A DNA stretch of 56,330 nt from UBA1672 sp964015995 (GTDB taxonomy: Bacteria; Pseudomonadota; Alphaproteobacteria; Micavibrionales; Micavibrionaceae): contig CAXHFH010000001.1 of the NCBI GenBank assembly GCA_964015995.1, forward strand, positions 1-56,330, read 5' to 3'. The stretch's first letter is position 1. Each line of letters begins with the position of its first letter. Below the pieces are notes generated by a model that saw nothing but the letters and a program-made list of their open reading frames with translations, made no database searches and was not told the origin of the DNA. This document shows, piece by piece, positions 9,327 through 18,494 of this stretch. The position numbers were made by a program, and so were the translations under genes.

Positions 9327-11294
9327 ATGTCACAAAACCAAGTCAACATAACCATGCCCGATGAATCTGTACGAACATACGATTCCGGTGTTACGGGGAT
9401 GGACATCGCCAATGACATTTCCAAATCACTGGCTAAGGCGTCTATTGCGATCAAATTGGATGGTGAATTAAGTGATCTTTCCTTGCCGATAGAACAAGAC
9501 ACATCGATTGAAATCGTTAAGCGTGACCATGACGATGCATTGGAAATGATACGCCATGATGCAGCGCATGTTATGGCAGAGGCAGTGCAGACATTATTTC
9601 CGGGAACTCAGGTTACTATTGGTCCGTCTATTGAAAATGGATTCTATTATGACTTTGCACGAAACGAACCATTTTCTTCGGAAGATTTGCCCGCGATTGA
9701 AAAGCAAATGCGCAAGATTATTGAGCGCGGCGATAAATTTGAGCGTGAGGTATGGGATAGAGATCAGGCCATCAAATATTTCAAAGATAAAGGTGAAATG
9801 TATAAGGCTGAATTAATTGAGGATTTACCTGAGGGGGAGGATATTAAAATCTATCGCCAAGGGGAATGGCTTGATTTATGTCGTGGCCCGCATATGCCGT
9901 CTACACGACAAGTAGGCAATGCCTTTAAGCTTTTGAAGGTTGCTGGAGCGTATTGGCGCGGCGATTCTAATAATGCGATGCTCACTCGTATCTACGGCAC
10001 TGCATGGCGTGATGAAAAGGAGCTCAAAGCGTATCTGCATCAAATCGAAGAGGCGGAAAAGCGTGATCACCGTAAACTCGGACGTGAGATGGAGCTTTTC
10101 CATCTGCAGGAAGAGGCGCAAGGCTCTGTATTTTGGCACCCCAAAGGTTTCACTATTTATAACCAGCTTGAGCGTTACATCCGCCGTCGTCTTGATGCAT
10201 CAGGATATAACGAAGTTAAAACGCCGCAACTGATGCACCAGAAATTCTGGGTACAATCGGGGCATTGGGGTAAATACCGCGAGAATATGTTTGCTGTACC
10301 TGATGTTGTGCCAAATACTGAAGAAGATGGCCCTGTATTTAAGGAGGAGCCAAAAGAGTTTTTGGCAATCAAGCCGATGAATTGCCCTGCCCATGTGCAG
10401 ATATTCAATCAGGGAACGAAGTCGTATCGTGATTTACCTATCAGGCTTGCTGAGTTTGGCTGTTGTCACAGAAACGAAGCGCATGGTGCGCTACACGGCC
10501 TCATGCGTGTGCGTCAGTTCAATGTTGATGATGCGCATATTTTCTGTACAGAGGAGCAGGTCACACAAGAAAGTATAGATTTCTGTAATCTTCTATACGC
10601 TGTTTATTCTGACCTTGGTTTTGACGATGTGAAGGTGATCCTTGCCCTGCGTCCTGATAATCGTGCAGGCACGGATGAAATCTGGGATAAAGCGGAAGAG
10701 GGGCTGCGTCAGGCACTTATCGCGGCAGACATTGAATTTGAAGAAGCGGAAAATGAAGGTGCATTTTACGGCCCTAAAATTGAATATCATGTGCGTGATG
10801 CGATTGGTCGGAGTTGGCAGTGCGGCACGTTGCAGCTTGATTTTGTTTTGCCTGAGCGTTTGGATGCGAATTACATTGGCGCAGATGGTGAGAAGCACCG
10901 CCCCGTTATGCTTCATCGTGCGATTTTAGGCTCACTGGAGCGTTTCCTCGGCATTATGATCGAGAGTTATGGTGGAAAGCTTCCGATGTGGCTTGCGCCG
11001 ACACAATGTGTTGTCGCGACGATTACAGGCAAAGCAGATGATTACGCGATTGAAGTGCATAAACAGCTTGTCGATGCAGGTGTGCGCGCAGAACTTGATA
11101 TCCGCAATGAAAAGATCAATTACAAGGTGCGTGAGCATTCTGTGAAGAAGGTTCCGGCTCTATTTGTTGTTGGCGCGCGCGAAGCGGAAGAAAAGACTGT
11201 GGCGATTAGACGTATGGATTCTAAAGCTCAAGATGTTGTGCCGATGGATCAGGCCATTCAAGACCTAACGCGTGAAGGTCGTCCTCCGTTTTAG
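9327..11294 (+). CDS. thrS: Threonine--tRNA ligase
   Basis: This 655-residue enzyme charges tRNA-Thr with threonine in the cytoplasm. The domain order is complete: an N-terminal TGS domain (about 1-65), the editing domain with its HDAAH motif (H77, H81) and the CRGPHMPSTR segment, the class II catalytic core with motif 2 around HRNEAHGALHGLMRVRQF, the zinc-site segment MNCPAHV, motif 3 with the GSLERF stretch, and the C-terminal anticodon-binding domain. The length is normal for the family. The start at 9327 follows AGGAAA at 9311. An unknown gene on the other strand overlaps its last 74 bases. infC lies downstream, as in many bacteria, but is separated by that reversed gene. Confidence 0.97.
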   Translation: MSQNQVNITMPDESVRTYDSGVTGMDIANDISKSLAKASIAIKLDGELSDLSLPIEQDTSIEIVKRDHDDALEMIRHDAAHVMAEAVQTLFPGTQVTIGPSIENGFYYDFARNEPFSSEDLPAIEKQMRKIIERGDKFEREVWDRDQAIKYFKDKGEMYKAELIEDLPEGEDIKIYRQGEWLDLCRGPHMPSTRQVGNAFKLLKVAGAYWRGDSNNAMLTRIYGTAWRDEKELKAYLHQIEEAEKRDHRKLGREMELFHLQEEAQGSVFWHPKGFTIYNQLERYIRRRLDASGYNEVKTPQLMHQKFWVQSGHWGKYRENMFAVPDVVPNTEEDGPVFKEEPKEFLAIKPMNCPAHVQIFNQGTKSYRDLPIRLAEFGCCHRNEAHGALHGLMRVRQFNVDDAHIFCTEEQVTQESIDFCNLLYAVYSDLGFDDVKVILALRPDNRAGTDEIWDKAEEGLRQALIAADIEFEEAENEGAFYGPKIEYHVRDAIGRSWQCGTLQLDFVLPERLDANYIGADGEKHRPVMLHRAILGSLERFLGIMIESYGGKLPMWLAPTQCVVATITGKADDYAIEVHKQLVDAGVRAELDIRNEKINYKVREHSVKKVPALFVVGAREAEEKTVAIRRMDSKAQDVVPMDQAIQDLTREGRPPF

Positions 11295-12045
11295 CATTCT
11301 CAACATGATGAAGAACCGTATTCTTATCGCCGAGGTTATCGGTGATTTCTTGGCGTTTTTCTTTTGGTATTTCAACAAAGTCTAAGTCATCGGCTTCACC
11401 GATTGCCTCGATACCAAAAAAGGCAATGGGGGTTTCGGATAGCTCTTTCAATGACAGTTGATAAACTGCGCGTCCACCCATCATGTTTTTGAAAAAACCA
11501 TCAATCTCAACAGCGCGGTGATACGTATCAATCATTTCTTGTTCAGAAATTTCTGCGTTCGCATTACTCATACCGGATGTAAAATCGAGGCGCTCTTGTC
11601 CTAAAGCTAATGCGGATTCTAAGGAAGCCACAGGTGCCGGTTTTTCAAAATCTTCGTGACCTGCAGGATTAAACCGTCTTATGCCAACGATAAGGTGCAT
11701 CATGCGTGCTTGTGAATCTCTGGATGCGTTGAGTCTTTGATTGATGTCACCATTATATGGCTCGCGCAGAAGAGTTTGTTCGACAACACCAGCTAAGGCC
11801 TCACCGCGCGGAGAAGAATTGTGTGCGAGCGCGGTAATATGCATGGCATCATGAAAATCATTGCGCAGTTCAGGGTCTTTAATATCGTTGAGATTATGAA
11901 CACTAATGAAATGTGCAATCGCCTGTCCCATAGTGTAACTCGTATCGACGTCTGCATCTTCGCATGCTTGTTTTGAACGTGCGATATTGGTCACGTTCTC
12001 ACGTAACTGTATGTTCAATTTATCCATGTAACCTAGCTCTGACAT
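11221..12045 (-). CDS. Unknown acidic soluble protein overlapping the end of thrS
   Basis: I do not recognise this 274-residue protein. It has no signal peptide or membrane segment, is acidic and mostly helical by composition, and contains several His-containing stretches (DAMHITALAHN, HHVENA) without a known motif. Its last 74 bases overlap thrS in antisense. A possible second start is Met7, with TAGG just upstream. The gene interrupts the common thrS-infC arrangement, which suggests insertion of a lineage-specific gene. The divergent infC leader begins less than 200 bases away. Confidence 0.6.
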   Translation of the reverse strand: MSELGYMDKLNIQLRENVTNIARSKQACEDADVDTSYTMGQAIAHFISVHNLNDIKDPELRNDFHDAMHITALAHNSSPRGEALAGVVEQTLLREPYNGDINQRLNASRDSQARMMHLIVGIRRFNPAGHEDFEKPAPVASLESALALGQERLDFTSGMSNANAEISEQEMIDTYHRAVEIDGFFKNMMGGRAVYQLSLKELSETPIAFFGIEAIGEADDLDFVEIPKEKRQEITDNLGDKNTVLHHVENAKTEDDLHALGLEWPDPSAQHLEL

Positions 12046-12214
12046 TCTTGATTTTTAACATAAAGCAAATTTGGGAGCAATTAATCATTACTCAACTAAA
12101 TAAGGCGTATATTTCTTAGGTAAGGTGAACGGAAAGGCTTGCAGATAAAGGAAAAGCCCCGTATTAATGTTTTTCTAAGCAATTTTGTTTTAATATACTA
12201 TGCTCAACCACAAA

Positions 12215-12231
12215 AAGGAGAAGCAACAATT
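12215..12231 (+). promoter_or_regulatory. infC ribosome site with AUU initiation codon
   Basis: AAGGAG at 12215-12220 is followed after eight bases by ATT at 12229-12231, in frame with the IF3 coding sequence. The nearest in-frame ATG (12250) has no ribosome site. AUU is the rare start codon through which IF3 represses its own translation in Escherichia coli. The same feedback control is likely here. Confidence 0.75.
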
Positions 12232-12768
12232 TCTAGACCCCAAAGACCAATGCCCAGAAAAGATGCTGGGCCTCGTACAAATTCTAACATTACAGCTCCG
12301 AAAGTTCGTCTTGTAGACGCGGAAGGTGAAATGAAAGGTGTTGTTGATTTAGAGACAGCGCTGGCAATGGCGGAAGAAGAAGGACTAGATCTGGTTGAAT
12401 TATCTCCCAATGCGGAGCCTCCGGTTTGTAAGATTCTCGATTACGGGAAGTATAAATACGAGCAGCAGAAAAAAGCCAACGAAGCACGTAAAAAGCAAAA
12501 AACAGTCGATGTAAAAGAGGTTAAAATGAGCCCGCGCATCGAAAAAAATGACTATGATGTTAAGATGCGTAATGCGACACGATTTTTGGAAAACGGTGAC
12601 AAGGTTAAGGTCTCTATGCGTTTTCGTGGTCGCGAGATGGCGCACCAAGATATCGGCAGAGATCTTTTCAAAAAAATGCAAGAAGAGCTAGATGAATTAG
12701 CAGCCGTTGAATTAGCGCCAAAATTCGAAGGACGTCAGATGATTATGATATTGGCGCCCAGAGCGTAA
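12229..12768 (+). CDS. infC: Translation initiation factor IF-3
   Basis: With the AUU start the protein has 179 residues, the normal length for IF-3. It binds the 30S subunit, prevents premature joining of 50S and checks the start codon. The N-terminal domain contains the conserved VRLVDAEGE and LDLVELSPNAEPPVCKILDYGKY segments. A Lys-rich linker (EQQKKANEARKKQK) joins it to the C-terminal domain with KEVKMSPRIEKNDYDVK and KVKVSMRFRGREMAH. The frame is open for about 30 codons further upstream, but nothing there resembles IF-3. The expected partners rpmI and rplT are not downstream; cvpA follows after a terminator. Confidence 0.95.
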   Translation: MSRPQRPMPRKDAGPRTNSNITAPKVRLVDAEGEMKGVVDLETALAMAEEEGLDLVELSPNAEPPVCKILDYGKYKYEQQKKANEARKKQKTVDVKEVKMSPRIEKNDYDVKMRNATRFLENGDKVKVSMRFRGREMAHQDIGRDLFKKMQEELDELAAVELAPKFEGRQMIMILAPRA

Positions 12769-12792
12769 TATTCATAAAATAATCAGAATTTC

Positions 12793-12825
12793 AAAAAGGA
12801 GCATTCATTTAGGTGCTCCTTTTTT
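12793..12825 (+). terminator. Intrinsic terminator after infC
   Basis: AGGAGCA (12797-12803) and TGCTCCT (12814-12820) form a perfect seven-base-pair stem, extended by an A run pairing with the following T run. Stem, short loop and T tract sit 25 bases after the infC stop. Confidence 0.88.
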
Positions 12826-12925
12826 ATGGATTTTGTCTATATAGGCATAGGGCTTGCTTTTTTAGGGATGATACCGTATTTGTAATTCCTCATTTTCAAA
12901 AATTCAAACAAGGTTAAGGAACGTC

Positions 12926-13681
12926 ATGATTGTCGATATTATCGCAGGTATAGTTATGCTCGCATCTGTCATTATTGCGATTTTACGCGGGTTTATACGG
13001 GAAGTTCTGACAATCTTAGGCCTTATCGGTGGTGCCATTGCCGCCTATATCGGGGGGCCGATGTTGGCGCCTGTTGTAAGGGGATGGCTCGGTGTTACTG
13101 AAGGGGATGAGAACCCTGAGGTTCTGCTTGGTGTTATACCATACCCACTTCTGGGCGATATACTTGGTTACGCGATTATCTTTGTTGTTTTTGTCATTTT
13201 GCTGTCTGTCCTTAGTCACTTCCTTGCCGAATCTGTGAAGAGTCTCGGTTTAGGTGCCGTCGACCGTACGCTTGGAATGGTGTTTGGTGTTGTTCGCGGC
13301 GTATTATTCTTGGGTCTGTTGTACCTGCCAGTTTATTATTTGGTTGATAAAGATAAAATGTCTGAGTATCCGTGGTTAGAGAGCAGTAAGAGCCACGTCT
13401 ACCTTGAGGCAACATCGGCGTGGATTGCGACAACGTTTATCCCGACCCCAGAAGGTGGAGAGACAGGCGAAGAGGGCGGTAGCATGGAAGCCATGAATGA
13501 AGCACGTAAAAAGCTGGAAGATTTGAATCTTTTGCAGAAAGATGAAAACGCAAAAGATCAGAGCACGGCGCCTGAAAATAAAGAAGGTTATACTGATGAG
13601 TTTAGAACCAAGATGGATAAACTTATCGAAGATGCAACATCTGGTGATAGTGACGAAAAGAAGTCAGGCTATAACGAGTAA
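12926..13681 (+). CDS. cvpA: CvpA family membrane protein
   Basis: This 251-residue inner membrane protein belongs to the CvpA/colicin V production family. Four hydrophobic segments lie in the first 140 residues, with the family stretches LRGFIREVLTILG and VDRTLGMVFGVVRGV. The C-terminal third is charged, acidic and probably cytoplasmic, which makes the protein longer than the E. coli homologue. AAGGA precedes the ATG at 12926. In many bacteria cvpA is followed by purF in the same direction. Here purF is the next gene but points the other way, with 10 bases between the two stop codons. The molecular role of CvpA is still poorly defined. Confidence 0.88.
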   Translation: MIVDIIAGIVMLASVIIAILRGFIREVLTILGLIGGAIAAYIGGPMLAPVVRGWLGVTEGDENPEVLLGVIPYPLLGDILGYAIIFVVFVILLSVLSHFLAESVKSLGLGAVDRTLGMVFGVVRGVLFLGLLYLPVYYLVDKDKMSEYPWLESSKSHVYLEATSAWIATTFIPTPEGGETGEEGGSMEAMNEARKKLEDLNLLQKDENAKDQSTAPENKEGYTDEFRTKMDKLIEDATSGDSDEKKSGYNE

Positions 13682-13691
13682 TCTTATAATG

Positions 13692-15215
13692 TTAAGCGTT
13701 GCTGTATAGGTCAACGCATTGGCCTTCACCATTACCATTATTCTGATTTTTGGACGAATCGTTGCGTGCAGTTTCCAGTTTCTTGAAATAGGTCTCGTTG
13801 ATGTCGCCAGTGACATATTTTCCATCAAAGACGGAACAATCAAATGCACGGCTTCCTTCTGCCTCGTCACTTGGGGTCGCCGCTCTGATAAGGTCTTTTA
13901 GGTCTTGGTAAATAAGCCAGTCTGCGCCTATCTCTTCTCTAATTTGCTCTTCGGTTTTTTCGTAGGCAACAAGCTCTGACTTTACCGCCATATCAATGCC
14001 GTAAACATTGGGGTAGCAAATAGGCGGCGCAGCAGAGGCAAAATAAACGTTCTTTGCACCTGCTTCACGTGCCATTTCAATAATTTTACGCGATGTCGTG
14101 CCGCGCACGATTGAATCATCAACAAGCAAAACATTTTTATCCTGAAACTCCAGAGAGATAGGGTTTAGCTTTTGTTTGACTGATTTCTCACGCTCCGCTT
14201 GTCCCGGCATAATAAAGGTACGCCCGACATAGCGGTTTTTAACGAACCCTTCGCGGAATTTTAGTTTCATGCGGTATGCCAGCTCCATTGCACAAGGGCG
14301 GCTCGATTCGGGAATCGGGATGACAACGTCAATATCATGGTCTGGTATTTCACGCATAATTTTATTGGCGAGATATTCGCCCATCCGCACGCGTGCCTTA
14401 TAAACCAAGCTGCCATCTAACATTGAATCAGGGCGTGCAAAATAAACATGCTCAAAGATACATGGTGTGTGCTCGCGTGATCCGTCACAGACCTTACTGT
14501 GTAAGTTTCCTTCATGGTCGATGAAGATAACCTCACCAGGCTTTACATCACGCTCTACCGTGAATCCTAAAGCATCTAAAGCCACGCTTTCTGAGGCGAT
14601 CATATATTCTGTTGCGCCTTCCTCTGATTTTTTTGAACCGTAAATGAGCGGTCGAATGCCGTGTGGATCACGGAATGCAAACATCCCATAGCCTGAAATC
14701 ATGCCAACCACAGCGTATGCCCCGCGGCAACGTTGGTATAGTTTCTCCATTGCAGTGAAGATGTCTTCTGGTTGCGGATTGTGTTTGCCGAGTATCTGAA
14801 GCTCATGCGCAATGATGTTGAGTAAAACCTCAGAGTCGGAATTGGTGTTGACGTGGCGTAAATCCGTTTTGAATAATTCTTTGGCCAGCTCATCCTGATT
14901 TGTCAAATTACCGTTATGTCCTAAAACAATACCGTATGGCGAGTTCACATAGAGCGGCTGTGATTCGGCAGAGCTTGCCGTTCCGGCGGTGGGGTAGCGC
15001 ACATGAGCGATCCCGATATTCCCGCGCAGATGCGTCATGTGATCAACCGTGAATATATCACGTACCATGCCGTTACTTTTGCGTAAGAAGAATTTTCCGT
15101 CATCTTCTGTAACAATACCTGCGGCGTCTTGCCCGCGATGTTGTAATACGGCCAAGGCATCGTAAAGATCTTGATTAACGGGGGATTGGGAGAAAATTCC
15201 GACGATGCCGCACAT
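13692..15215 (-). CDS. purF: Amidophosphoribosyltransferase
   Basis: This enzyme makes 5-phosphoribosylamine from PRPP and glutamine, the first committed step of purine synthesis. I start it at the Met before Cys2 (MCGIVGIF), since the cysteine must become the N-terminal nucleophile of the glutaminase domain; this gives 507 residues, close to the E. coli enzyme. There is no propeptide. The N-terminal glutaminase shows HNGNLTNQDEL and NTNSDSEVL. The C-terminal phosphoribosyltransferase half has VVIPIPESSRPCAMELA and the PRPP motif VLLVDDSIVRGTTS. The frame is open upstream of the chosen start, but that part has no similarity to PurF. Confidence 0.96.
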   Translation of the reverse strand: MCGIVGIFSQSPVNQDLYDALAVLQHRGQDAAGIVTEDDGKFFLRKSNGMVRDIFTVDHMTHLRGNIGIAHVRYPTAGTASSAESQPLYVNSPYGIVLGHNGNLTNQDELAKELFKTDLRHVNTNSDSEVLLNIIAHELQILGKHNPQPEDIFTAMEKLYQRCRGAYAVVGMISGYGMFAFRDPHGIRPLIYGSKKSEEGATEYMIASESVALDALGFTVERDVKPGEVIFIDHEGNLHSKVCDGSREHTPCIFEHVYFARPDSMLDGSLVYKARVRMGEYLANKIMREIPDHDIDVVIPIPESSRPCAMELAYRMKLKFREGFVKNRYVGRTFIMPGQAEREKSVKQKLNPISLEFQDKNVLLVDDSIVRGTTSRKIIEMAREAGAKNVYFASAAPPICYPNVYGIDMAVKSELVAYEKTEEQIREEIGADWLIYQDLKDLIRAATPSDEAEGSRAFDCSVFDGKYVTGDINETYFKKLETARNDSSKNQNNGNGEGQCVDLYSNA

Positions 15216-15333
15216 ATACTCATATCTTTCTTTATGCAAAATGCATGATTGATGTGAGTTCACAAAATATGGGTAAACGGCACTTTTTTCAAGCAAATTA
15301 TAGTCATAGGCTTATCAGGGTTGGGATAAAGAA

Positions 15334-15360
15334 AAAGTGCTGCGTTTCGGCAGCACTTTA
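15334..15360 (-). terminator. Intrinsic terminator after the mscS-like gene
   Basis: AAAGTGCTGC (15334-15343) pairs perfectly with GCAGCACTTT (15350-15359) around a six-base loop. On the minus strand a T-rich tract follows, so it ends the mechanosensitive channel transcript before purF. Confidence 0.85.
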
Positions 15361-15387
15361 AATGATTATTTATGCGCAAAATGCGAT

Positions 15388-16221
15388 TTAAGCGGCCTTG
15401 GTTTTTGACGCTGTTTTCGGAGACTTTGATTGGTTAGCAGCATTCTGCGTCATCTCGATTGTACGTGTCGGGAATGGAATTGAAATACCGTCTTTGTCCA
15501 AAGCTTCTTTTACGGTTTTCATCGTATCGATTTTAAGGCCCCAGACATCTGATGTGTTTGACCAGATGCGTAAAGTCACATTCACTGAAAAATCGCCAAG
15601 GCTGGTCACCATGATTTGCGGTTGTTTATCTTTGGTTTGAAGAATGCGCTCTTCTTTTTTGATCGCCTTTTCAATGGTTTTGAAAGCTTTATTGATATCA
15701 TCATCATAGCTTATGCCAAAAATAATATCCTGACGACGCGTTTTGTTACGAGAGAAGTTCTCAATTTCCGTGTTCCATAATTTACTATTGGGCACGAAGA
15801 TATAGACGTTTTCTGTTGTCGAAAGTTCTGTCACAAATAAACCGAGAGATTTGACGGTACCTTTGATAGATCCGCATGTGACAAAGTCACCTACGTTGAA
15901 GGGGCGTAAAATTAAAAGCATAACGCCTGCGGCGACGTTGCTGAGCGTTCCTTGCAGCGCAAGACCGATCGCAAGACCAGCAGCACCAATAACGGTTAGT
16001 AAGCTTGCCGTTTCGACACCAAACTGTGTTAAAACCATAACAAGGGAAACAACCAAAATAGCGTATTTAGCCATTCCGCCTAGGAATGTTTTAAGTGTGT
16101 CATCCAGTTTTTTGATTTTTTGAATTGTGCCTTTGGCCTGATTGCCTAAAACCCAACCAGCAATTAAAATGGCGCCTGCAACTATCACATCCATTGCAAT
16201 GGCCATAAAATCCATATCCAT
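15388..16221 (-). CDS. Small-conductance mechanosensitive channel, MscS family
   Basis: This 277-residue inner membrane channel opens under membrane tension to release solutes during osmotic downshock. Three hydrophobic segments precede the pore-lining helix, recognisable by the Gly/Ala pattern VIGAAGLAIGLALQGTLSN, followed by the conserved RPFNVGDFV of the beta domain and a mixed alpha/beta C-terminal domain. The length matches E. coli MscS. I chose the Met at 16221 because AGGGAGA precedes it; the frame continues upstream without similarity. It has its own terminator and appears to be a single-gene unit. Confidence 0.92.
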   Translation of the reverse strand: MDMDFMAIAMDVIVAGAILIAGWVLGNQAKGTIQKIKKLDDTLKTFLGGMAKYAILVVSLVMVLTQFGVETASLLTVIGAAGLAIGLALQGTLSNVAAGVMLLILRPFNVGDFVTCGSIKGTVKSLGLFVTELSTTENVYIFVPNSKLWNTEIENFSRNKTRRQDIIFGISYDDDINKAFKTIEKAIKKEERILQTKDKQPQIMVTSLGDFSVNVTLRIWSNTSDVWGLKIDTMKTVKEALDKDGISIPFPTRTIEMTQNAANQSKSPKTASKTKAA

Positions 16222-16425
16222 AATATTTCTCCCTTTTTTAATCTTTCTATCGTGCAGATTATTAGACGAATTGCGGGTTTCAGGCAAGGGAAACACCAAA
16301 AATTTCAAAATTCCGGCACAATTAGAACGCAATTTATGCGTATAATAAAGTAAGTGCGAATGGTGATGAAGTGAGCAAGCATATATTAGGTTGAAACTCT
16401 GATTGAAATGCAGGAGTGTACATAG

Positions 16426-16998
16426 ATGTTCACGAAACAAGAATTTAAACAAAACTTACTTGGCTGTTTTGAGATATTCCTATTCATGCCAAAGGGGCTT
16501 GATCGTTTTGATGTCACGCCCGCAAAGGCCATTAAATCTTTTCTTATACCGCTGGCGTTCTTGCCATTGATATTGGCGGTTATTGTTGGTTTGAGCGAGG
16601 AGTTCTCACCTAGTCTGGTGATATTCCTCAATGTTCTTCGTATTACTTTTTCTGCATTGTTGTTTCTGGCGGCAGTCTATTTCCTGACCAAGCAATTTGA
16701 TCGACATGATAAATTCTATAAATTTTTGATGGTTTCCAATTGGCTTAATATCAACGGCCTTATTCTTGCAAGCCCTATATTGATTGGGATGGCCATGGGG
16801 CAAGCTGCAGAAACATTTGAAGTGTACGCTGTGTTCATCGAAATTGTCGGGTATGTCTACAGTGCCTTTGTGATCACACACTGCTTTCGCTTGCCATGGG
16901 AGCTTGGCGGTTTTATTGCCATCGTAGGGCTTGCCATCAATGAAAATTTATTTGAGCTATCAAATTATGCGCGGGATATGCTTGCAGTTGCAGTTTAG
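16426..16998 (+). CDS. Unknown membrane protein, Yip1-like layout
   Basis: This 190-residue protein has about five hydrophobic segments (near residues 35-60, 65-85, 105-125, 130-155 and 160-180) after a short amphipathic start containing MPKGLDRFD. The layout, with a small polar N-terminus and five closely spaced helices, recalls the Yip1/DUF1282 group, but I see no diagnostic motif. CAGGAG precedes ATG 16426. The stop codon overlaps that of der by a few bases, the two genes being convergent. No function can be assigned. Confidence 0.7.
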   Translation: MFTKQEFKQNLLGCFEIFLFMPKGLDRFDVTPAKAIKSFLIPLAFLPLILAVIVGLSEEFSPSLVIFLNVLRITFSALLFLAAVYFLTKQFDRHDKFYKFLMVSNWLNINGLILASPILIGMAMGQAAETFEVYAVFIEIVGYVYSAFVITHCFRLPWELGGFIAIVGLAINENLFELSNYARDMLAVAV

Positions 16999-18413
16999 CT
17001 GTTAACGTACGGATTTTTACTTGCTCTGATCATCAGTCTAATCGGTGTGCCTTGAATATCAAAGTCACGGCGCAATCCGTTAATAATATAACGTTTGTAT
17101 GAATCAGGTAGTTCTTTCGGCCGTGAAACCCACAGGGCAAATGTAGGGGGGCGCGTTTTAATCTGTGTCATGTATTTTAAACGATTATGGCGACCTTGCA
17201 CTAACGGTGCAGGGTTTTGGCTTTCCATGCGGTCTAACCACCTGTTTAAGGCACCAGTAGATACACGTTTATTCCATGTTTCGTATGTTTGTAAGGTCTT
17301 GTAGAACAGCTTATCAATGTTCTTACCATTCTTGGCAGATATCGTCGCAAATTGAACGCCTTTGACCTGTGCCAATGAATGCGAGATTTTGTGTTTAATG
17401 TCTTCCAAAAGCTCTGAGCGATCTTTTTTGATGGCATCCCATTTATTGACGGCGATCACCAATGCGCGCCCTTCGTCGATAACATGCTGCGCGATTTGAA
17501 CATCCTGCTTTTCAAGGATCATATTACCATCCATGACCAGAATAACGATCTGTGCGAGTCTAATGGCACGAAAAGAATCTTCGGTCGACATCCGTTCTAT
17601 CTGGTTTACCACTTTCGATTTTCGGCGTAGACCTGCCGTATCAACCAGTGTGAATTTTCGTCCTTCATACGACCAGTCCACGGCTATAGCATCGCGTGTG
17701 ATACCAGCTTCGGGCCCGGTCATCACGCGTTGTTCTTCGACAATTGCGTTCAACAAAGTGGATTTTCCAACATTGGGGCGGCCGACAATCGCAATTTTGA
17801 TCGGCTTTTCCGGATCATCATCTTCTTGCTCAAAGACAAAGTCTTCCAAGCCTTCAATGTCATCGAGATCCGGGAATTGCTCTGCGCCACCGCTATATGT
17901 ATTGTCTTCTGTTTCTTCTTCTGGGAAATATGGGCGCAACGTATCGAATAGATCGTCAAAGCCAACAGCATGCTCGGCCGACATCACAACAGGATCTCCA
18001 AAACCAAGGCCATACGACTCCCCGATACCACTTTGGGCCGTTTTTTGATTCTCACATTTGTTGACAATCAGAATAATCGGTTTCTTTTGTTTGCGAAGAA
18101 ATGCTGCGAAATGTTCATCGGCAGGGGTCACGCCCTCGCGTCCATCAATGATAAATAGAATGGCATCGGCGCGCTCTAAGGCGAATTCAGTTTGTTGGCG
18201 CATACGGCCCTGAATAGATTCATCGAAGGCTTCTTCCAAGCCAGCTGTATCTATAATTGTCAACGCTTGTCCAAAAAGATCGCCTTCTGCCTCACGCCAG
18301 TCGCGGGTAACACCCGGCGTGTCATCGACAATGGCGAGCCTTTTACCTGCCAATTTATTGAACAGAGTAGATTTTCCGACGTTGGGGCGACCTATGATTG
18401 CTACTTTAAGCAT
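16995..18413 (-). CDS. der: Ribosome biogenesis GTPase Der (EngA)
   Basis: This 472-residue GTPase acts in maturation of the 50S ribosomal subunit. It has the unique Der arrangement of two GTPase domains in tandem: the first P-loop GRPNVGKST at 8-16 with DTAGLEE near 55, the second GRPNVGKST at 211-219 with VDTAGLRRKSK, then a C-terminal KH-like domain ending with the LMIRASKNPY stretch. An acidic linker of about 40 residues joins the GTPase domains. The gene is the last of a yfgM-bamB-der series on this strand, an order also found in gammaproteobacteria. Confidence 0.97.
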   Translation of the reverse strand: MLKVAIIGRPNVGKSTLFNKLAGKRLAIVDDTPGVTRDWREAEGDLFGQALTIIDTAGLEEAFDESIQGRMRQQTEFALERADAILFIIDGREGVTPADEHFAAFLRKQKKPIILIVNKCENQKTAQSGIGESYGLGFGDPVVMSAEHAVGFDDLFDTLRPYFPEEETEDNTYSGGAEQFPDLDDIEGLEDFVFEQEDDDPEKPIKIAIVGRPNVGKSTLLNAIVEEQRVMTGPEAGITRDAIAVDWSYEGRKFTLVDTAGLRRKSKVVNQIERMSTEDSFRAIRLAQIVILVMDGNMILEKQDVQIAQHVIDEGRALVIAVNKWDAIKKDRSELLEDIKHKISHSLAQVKGVQFATISAKNGKNIDKLFYKTLQTYETWNKRVSTGALNRWLDRMESQNPAPLVQGRHNRLKYMTQIKTRPPTFALWVSRPKELPDSYKRYIINGLRRDFDIQGTPIRLMIRASKNPYVNS

Positions 18414-18494
18414 GTTTAATCCTAAAAATCTTTTGTCACAGCCTTCCTAATATTTACAATTGAAGGCGTTTCGCGTGATGATGTATCACAGATT

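Noticed and set aside
12139..12228. N-terminal extension of IF-3 from an upstream TTG
   Set aside because: The extra 30 residues do not resemble IF-3 and the TTG has no suitable spacing, whereas AAGGAG is correctly placed for ATT at 12229.
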